From an uncultured Clostridium sp. (GTDB lineage: Bacteria > Bacillota > Clostridia > Lachnospirales > Lachnospiraceae): 9,711 bases of DNA. Where the stretch lies: NCBI GenBank assembly GCA_900555045.1, contig USJW01000149.1:1-9711 (forward strand), read 5' to 3'. The position numbers and the translations under genes were made by a program. Positions 6,708 through 9,711 of this stretch are shown piece after piece; the first letter of the stretch is position 1, and every line of letters starts with the position of its first letter. The notes below the pieces were generated by a model, which saw only the letters and a list, made by a program, of their open reading frames with translations, ran no database searches and was not told the origin of the DNA.

Positions 6708-6971
6708 TTAAGCGATGGAATTAACAGCCTTGGATAAACGGGATACTTTGCGGGAAGCTGTGTTCTTGTGATAAACTCCCTTGGTAGTAGCCTTGTCGAT
6801 CTCAGAAGTAGCAGCAAGCAGAGCAGCCTGGGCAGCAGCCTTGTCCCCAGCAGCAACAGCAGCCTCAACCTTCTTCACCATAGTTTTAACCTTAGACCGG
6901 ATCGCCTTGTTTCTAGCAGCTTTTGTCTCGTTTACTAAGATTCTCTTCTTAGCAGATTTAATGTTAGCCAA
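6708..6971 (-). CDS. rpsT: 30S ribosomal protein S20
   Basis: An 87-residue S20, the small, lysine- and alanine-rich helical protein that binds 16S rRNA during 30S assembly. The start of the mature protein, ANIKSAKKRILVNETKAARN, is the family signature. The codon before it is TTG (6971-6969), so I place the start there. GGAGG (6981-6985) is 9 nt upstream. Two further in-frame codons upstream, ATG at 7019 and TTG at 7022, would add residues with no family match and lack a good ribosome-binding site. E. coli rpsT also starts with UUG, and there the weak start contributes to S20 autoregulation; the same may apply here. It stands alone on the minus strand with its own promoter and terminator, a layout typical of clostridia. 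Confidence 0.95.
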   Translation of the reverse strand: MANIKSAKKRILVNETKAARNKAIRSKVKTMVKKVEAAVAAGDKAAAQAALLAATSEIDKATTKGVYHKNTASRKVSRLSKAVNSIA

Positions 6972-7061
6972 TGAAATACACCTCCGTTTCTTATAAATAT
7001 TTCTCTTTGTGTTTTCCATCAAAGCCTGGACACGGACAGTTCAATGTAAACATACCTTTGT

Positions 7062-7090
7062 ATTTTAGCCAATTTGAGGAAGAATGTCAA
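7062..7090 (-). promoter_or_regulatory. Strong promoter of rpsT
   Basis: On the minus strand, TTGACA (7085-7090, perfect) and TAAAAT (7062-7067, five of six) are 17 nt apart. The expected start near 7055 leaves a leader of about 84 nt before the TTG, enough for S20 feedback structures. The first G of a possible sporulation -35 for gpr (GAATG, 7082-7086, plus strand) lies in the same few bases. Confidence 0.85.
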
Positions 7091-7196
7091 TATCTAAATA
7101 CATATTTTCGAGGTTTTTTGCAAAAATATTTCTTATAGAATGCGGCATGCTTTGCAGAGCTCTGAAAACATGGACGCAGAAAGGCGGATGCAGGAG

Positions 7197-8189
7197 ATGG
7201 AAGATTGGAAAAAGACGAAAACAAGTCAGTTTGACGTGCGCACGGACCTGGCGCTGGAGGAGCGGGAGAGCTTCGAGGGGGACGGGGGCGAGGTGTCCGG
7301 CGTCTCCTTGCGGGAGTGGGACCGCAAGAAGACGGGCGTGAAATTGACGGAGGTGCGCATCTTAAACGAGCAGGGCGCAAAGGCCATGGGGAAGCCGGTG
7401 GGGACCTACCTGACGCTGGAGGCGGACCGGCTGTCAAAAAAGGATGAGGAGTACCACAGCGAGATCTCCGACGAGCTGGGGGAACAGCTGCGCAAGCTGA
7501 TGGATGAGATGCTTAAGGGGAAAAAGCGCGGGGGGGTGCTCTCCGTGCTGGTGGTTGGGCTGGGCAACCCCTCCGTGACGCCGGATTCCCTGGGGCCCAG
7601 GGTGTTGGGCAACCTCCAGGTGACGCGCCATCTGACCGGCCAGTACGGCGAGGATTTCCTGAAAAAGAGGGGCCTTCCGGCTATCAGCGGAATCACGCCG
7701 GGGGTGATGGCGCAGACGGGGATGGAGACGGCGGAGATCTTAAAGGGGATCATCCAGCAGACGAAGCCCCATCTTCTGATCGCCATCGACGCGCTGGCCG
7801 CCCGGAGCGTGCACCGGCTGGGAACCACAATCCAGCTGACGGACACGGGCATCCACCCTGGCTCCGGCGTGGGCAACCACCGCCACAGCCTGACCGAGGA
7901 GAGTCTGGGGCTGCCGGTGCTCGCCATCGGCGTTCCGACGGTCGTGGGGGCCGCGGCCATCGTCCACGACACGGTGTCGGCGTTAATCAATGCGTTGAAC
8001 ATGCGGGAGAGCACCAAATCCACCGGGGAGTGGGTTGGCGGCATGAACTCGGAGGACCAGTATGAGCTGATCCGGGAGCTGCTGGAGCCGGAATTCGGGC
8101 CGCTCTACGTGACGCCGCCGGACATCGACGAGACGGTCAAGCAGCTGAGCTTCACCATCTCCGAGGGGATCCACCGGGCGGTGTTTTAA
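7197..8189 (+). CDS. gpr: Spore germination protease GPR (SASP endopeptidase)
   Basis: A 330-residue germination protease, which degrades the small acid-soluble DNA-binding spore proteins when spores germinate. It is made as an inactive zymogen in the forespore and self-cleaves a short N-terminal propeptide. QFDVRTDLALEE near residue 11 is the family's N-terminal signature. GLGNPSVTPDSLGPRV contains Asp130, and IAIDALAARS contains Asp198; these align with the catalytic aspartates (127 and 193) of B. megaterium GPR. ATG 7197 is preferred because AGGCGG (7182-7187) is 9 nt upstream and it leaves a normal-length propeptide. Longer in-frame starts at 7140, 7170 and 7188 exist but lack good ribosome-binding sites. 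Expression should be by sigma-F/sigma-G. A weak -10-like CATATTT lies at 7101, with GAATG 14 nt before it, a shorter gap than usual. Confidence 0.95.
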   Translation: MEDWKKTKTSQFDVRTDLALEERESFEGDGGEVSGVSLREWDRKKTGVKLTEVRILNEQGAKAMGKPVGTYLTLEADRLSKKDEEYHSEISDELGEQLRKLMDEMLKGKKRGGVLSVLVVGLGNPSVTPDSLGPRVLGNLQVTRHLTGQYGEDFLKKRGLPAISGITPGVMAQTGMETAEILKGIIQQTKPHLLIAIDALAARSVHRLGTTIQLTDTGIHPGSGVGNHRHSLTEESLGLPVLAIGVPTVVGAAAIVHDTVSALINALNMRESTKSTGEWVGGMNSEDQYELIRELLEPEFGPLYVTPPDIDETVKQLSFTISEGIHRAVF

Positions 8190-8209
8190 GGGCCGCCGGA
8201 CATTTTTTT
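8174..8209 (+). terminator. Probable intrinsic terminator of gpr, overlapping its stop codon
   Basis: CCGGGCGGT (8174-8182) can pair with GGCCGCCGG (8191-8199) through about seven or eight base pairs, with one bulged G. The loop holds the gpr TAA. Three bases later comes a run of seven T (8203-8209). The gap between stem and T-run and the bulge make it imperfect, and a smaller CACCG/CGGTG hairpin would compete. The arrangement suggests gpr and spoIIP are transcribed mostly separately. Confidence 0.5.
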
Positions 8210-8215
8210 GCAATA

Positions 8216-8287
8216 ACGTCCCTGCACCTGCATATTATTTATAGTAATGCGGTTGTGCGCGTGAGTGATACCGGGGTGAAGGGACGT
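8216..8287 (+). other. gpr-spoIIP intergenic inverted repeat with candidate sporulation -10
   Basis: ACGTCCCT (8216-8223) and AGGGACGT (8280-8287) are perfect 8-bp inverted arms with a 56-nt loop. The right arm covers the purine-rich segment just upstream of the spoIIP start. Between them CATATTA (8231-8237) fits the sigma-G-type -10 consensus, and CATATTAT matches 6 of 8 of the sigma-E -10; no convincing -35 is seen (the nearest are GCAATAA and CAATA around 8210-8216). An own spoIIP promoter is expected, but its exact sigma factor is not resolved here. Confidence 0.3.
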
Positions 8288-8295
8288 GAGGCATT

Positions 8296-9705
8296 TTGAG
8301 AAGAGGGGGTCTGGCAAAGAAGATTCGGTGGTTTGCGGCCGGCACCGGACTGATTCTGGCTCTATTGCTGGCAGGACGGGCGGTCGGGCTGGCCGCGGCG
8401 GGCCTGGATGAGGAGTCATGCCGCCGGGCGGTGGAGGAGGGCGGCCGTTTGCTGGTGGATTATGTCTGGCGGCAGGCCAACCCCGGTGCAGAGAAGAGCG
8501 GCGGCCGCCGCGGGACCGGGAACGCCCCGGCGGACCCGGATCCGGCCTACCGCCAGTACGAGGCGGTGAAGACATTCTACCAGGAACACCAGTATCTGGC
8601 CTGGTATGGGAACGAGGAGACCGGGGAGACGGGTGGCCTGGGGGATGGCGGTGCGGCGGGAAATGGCGGTGCCGCCGGCCCTGCGGGTGCCGGGGAAAAC
8701 GGTGGCGCAGGCGGCGGGGCAGCAGACAGCCCCGGCGGAACTGATGGCAGAGATGGCACGGGCGCTGCTGGCACTGCCGGGACCGCCCTCAGCGCCTCCG
8801 CGGGGGCGGGATCCGGAGCCGGTTCTGATTCTGGCGCTGCCGCAGCTGCCGGCCAAGCGGACTTTTCCACACAGATCCCCGCTGGGGCCATCCTCGTGGG
8901 GAAGATCGCCAGGCCGATTACGGGCCCCACCTATGTCCTGGAGCAGCTGGCGGATTATGATTTCCTGATGAAGCACTTCTACATCGTTCACACCTCCACC
9001 ACGGCGGGGCGGGATGAGATCAACGCGAAGCAGCTCTACGGGGAGGACCTATCCATCGAGAAGGATGCGTCAAAGCCGCAGATTCTGATCTACCACACCC
9101 ACTCCCAGGAGGCCTTTGCGGACTCGGGGCCGGGCCAGACGGTGGTGGGTATCGGAAACTACCTGACGGAGCTTTTGACCGCCAAGGGCTACAATGTGAT
9201 CCATGACACCTCGGTCTACGACCTGATTGACGGGAAGCTGGACCGCAGCAAGGCCTATACATATGCCTACGACGGGGTGAAGAAAATTCTGGAGGAGAAT
9301 CCGTCCATCGGGGTGGTGCTTGACATTCACCGGGACGGCGTGGGCAAGGATTTACACCTGGTGACGGACGTGGACGGCCGCCCAACTGCGCAGATCATGT
9401 TTTTCAACGGCATGAGCCAGACGCCGGAGGGCCCCATCGAGTACCTAAAGAACCCCTACCGCGCCCAAAACCTGGCCTTCAGCTTCCAGATGCAGCTGGA
9501 CGCCCAGGCCTACTATCCCGGTTTCACCCGCAAGATCTACTTAAAAGGCCTCCGCTACAACCTCCACCTGCGCCCCCGCTCCGCCCTCATCGAAGTCGGC
9601 GCCCAAACCAACACCTACGAGGAAGCCAAAAACGCCATGCTCCCCCTCTCGGAACTTTTAGATATGGTGTTGCAACAAAGACAAAAAAATGATATCATTC
9701 AGTAA
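8296..9705 (+). CDS. spoIIP: Stage II sporulation protein P (engulfment peptidoglycan hydrolase)
   Basis: A 469-residue SpoIIP, the zinc-dependent amidase/endopeptidase that works with SpoIID and SpoIIM to degrade septal peptidoglycan during engulfment. Residues about 11-35 form the single N-terminal membrane anchor. Residues 106-186 are a Gly/Ala-rich linker, and the catalytic domain follows from about 188. LIYHTHSQEAF carries His267, His269 and Glu272, LDIHRDG has His345, and IEVGAQTNT has Glu433; these match the metal-binding and catalytic positions of the N-acetylmuramoyl-L-alanine amidase fold. The start is TTG 8296, since an in-frame TGA at 8287 rules out anything much longer; GAGG (8288-8291) and AAGGGA (8279-8284) lie upstream. 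It follows gpr, as is usual in clostridia, and lepA would be expected after it. The protein ends intact 6 bases before the window edge. Confidence 0.94.
   Translation: MRRGGLAKKIRWFAAGTGLILALLLAGRAVGLAAAGLDEESCRRAVEEGGRLLVDYVWRQANPGAEKSGGRRGTGNAPADPDPAYRQYEAVKTFYQEHQYLAWYGNEETGETGGLGDGGAAGNGGAAGPAGAGENGGAGGGAADSPGGTDGRDGTGAAGTAGTALSASAGAGSGAGSDSGAAAAAGQADFSTQIPAGAILVGKIARPITGPTYVLEQLADYDFLMKHFYIVHTSTTAGRDEINAKQLYGEDLSIEKDASKPQILIYHTHSQEAFADSGPGQTVVGIGNYLTELLTAKGYNVIHDTSVYDLIDGKLDRSKAYTYAYDGVKKILEENPSIGVVLDIHRDGVGKDLHLVTDVDGRPTAQIMFFNGMSQTPEGPIEYLKNPYRAQNLAFSFQMQLDAQAYYPGFTRKIYLKGLRYNLHLRPRSALIEVGAQTNTYEEAKNAMLPLSELLDMVLQQRQKNDIIQ
8611..8853 (+). repeat. Gly/Ala-rich low-complexity linker coding region in spoIIP
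   Basis: About 81 codons (residues 106-186) made almost wholly of Gly, Ala, Ser, Asp and Thr, with short GGAAG/GAGEN-type near repeats but no fixed unit length. GC content is very high. It lies between the membrane-proximal domain and the catalytic domain, where other SpoIIP proteins also have a variable linker. It is probably a flexible spacer and a site of slippage. Confidence 0.85.
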
Positions 9706-9711
9706 GCAGAG

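Noticed and set aside
7140..7196. Longest gpr start at 7140
   Set aside because: It has no ribosome-binding site, would lengthen the propeptide beyond the usual size, and the family match begins only after 7197.
8416..8991. Minus-strand open frame over the spoIIP linker
   Set aside because: It is a by-product of the low-complexity GC-rich coding sequence of spoIIP, whose catalytic domain and anchor are clear in the plus frame.

Overview
The window looks like chromosomal DNA from an anaerobic, endospore-forming Clostridia, most likely a GC-rich member of the Lachnospiraceae. This rests on protein content and order: holA, a DUF436/YwlG-type gene, rpsT on the opposite strand, then the sporulation genes gpr and spoIIP. 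The rpsT-gpr-spoIIP block is a familiar clostridial neighbourhood, usually followed by lepA, which would lie just past the right edge. Genus and species cannot be fixed from the sequence alone. I see no tRNA, rRNA, CRISPR array, transposase, integrase or phage gene.

Layout. (1) 16-2593: a cell-surface pair, an MBOAT membrane O-acyltransferase followed 13 nt later by a membrane-anchored SGNH hydrolase/transferase with a long disordered linker containing 36-bp in-frame repeats. Together they probably acylate (typically acetylate) an exported polymer. (2) 2622-4369: a strong sigma-A-type promoter, holA (DNA polymerase III delta), a DUF436/UPF0340 gene, and a clear intrinsic terminator. (3) 4393-6650: a separate transcription unit with its own candidate promoter. 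It encodes two radical SAM proteins in tandem, one with a Cys-rich SPASM-like tail and one HemN-like. Their substrate is unknown, and this pair is the best candidate here for undescribed biochemistry. (4) 6652-7090, minus strand: rpsT (ribosomal protein S20), with a TTG start, a near-consensus promoter and its own terminator. (5) 7197-9705: gpr (germination protease) and spoIIP (engulfment hydrolase). Between them lie a probable terminator and an inverted repeat that reaches the spoIIP ribosome-binding region.

How they fit together. Regions 2 and 4 are housekeeping (replication clamp loading, 30S assembly). Region 5 serves sporulation and germination: SpoIIP degrades septal peptidoglycan during engulfment, and GPR degrades small acid-soluble spore proteins at germination. 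Regions 1 and 3 look like accessory metabolic or surface functions set among housekeeping genes. All main genes are intact; I found no frameshifts or truncations. No defence or mobile system is evident.
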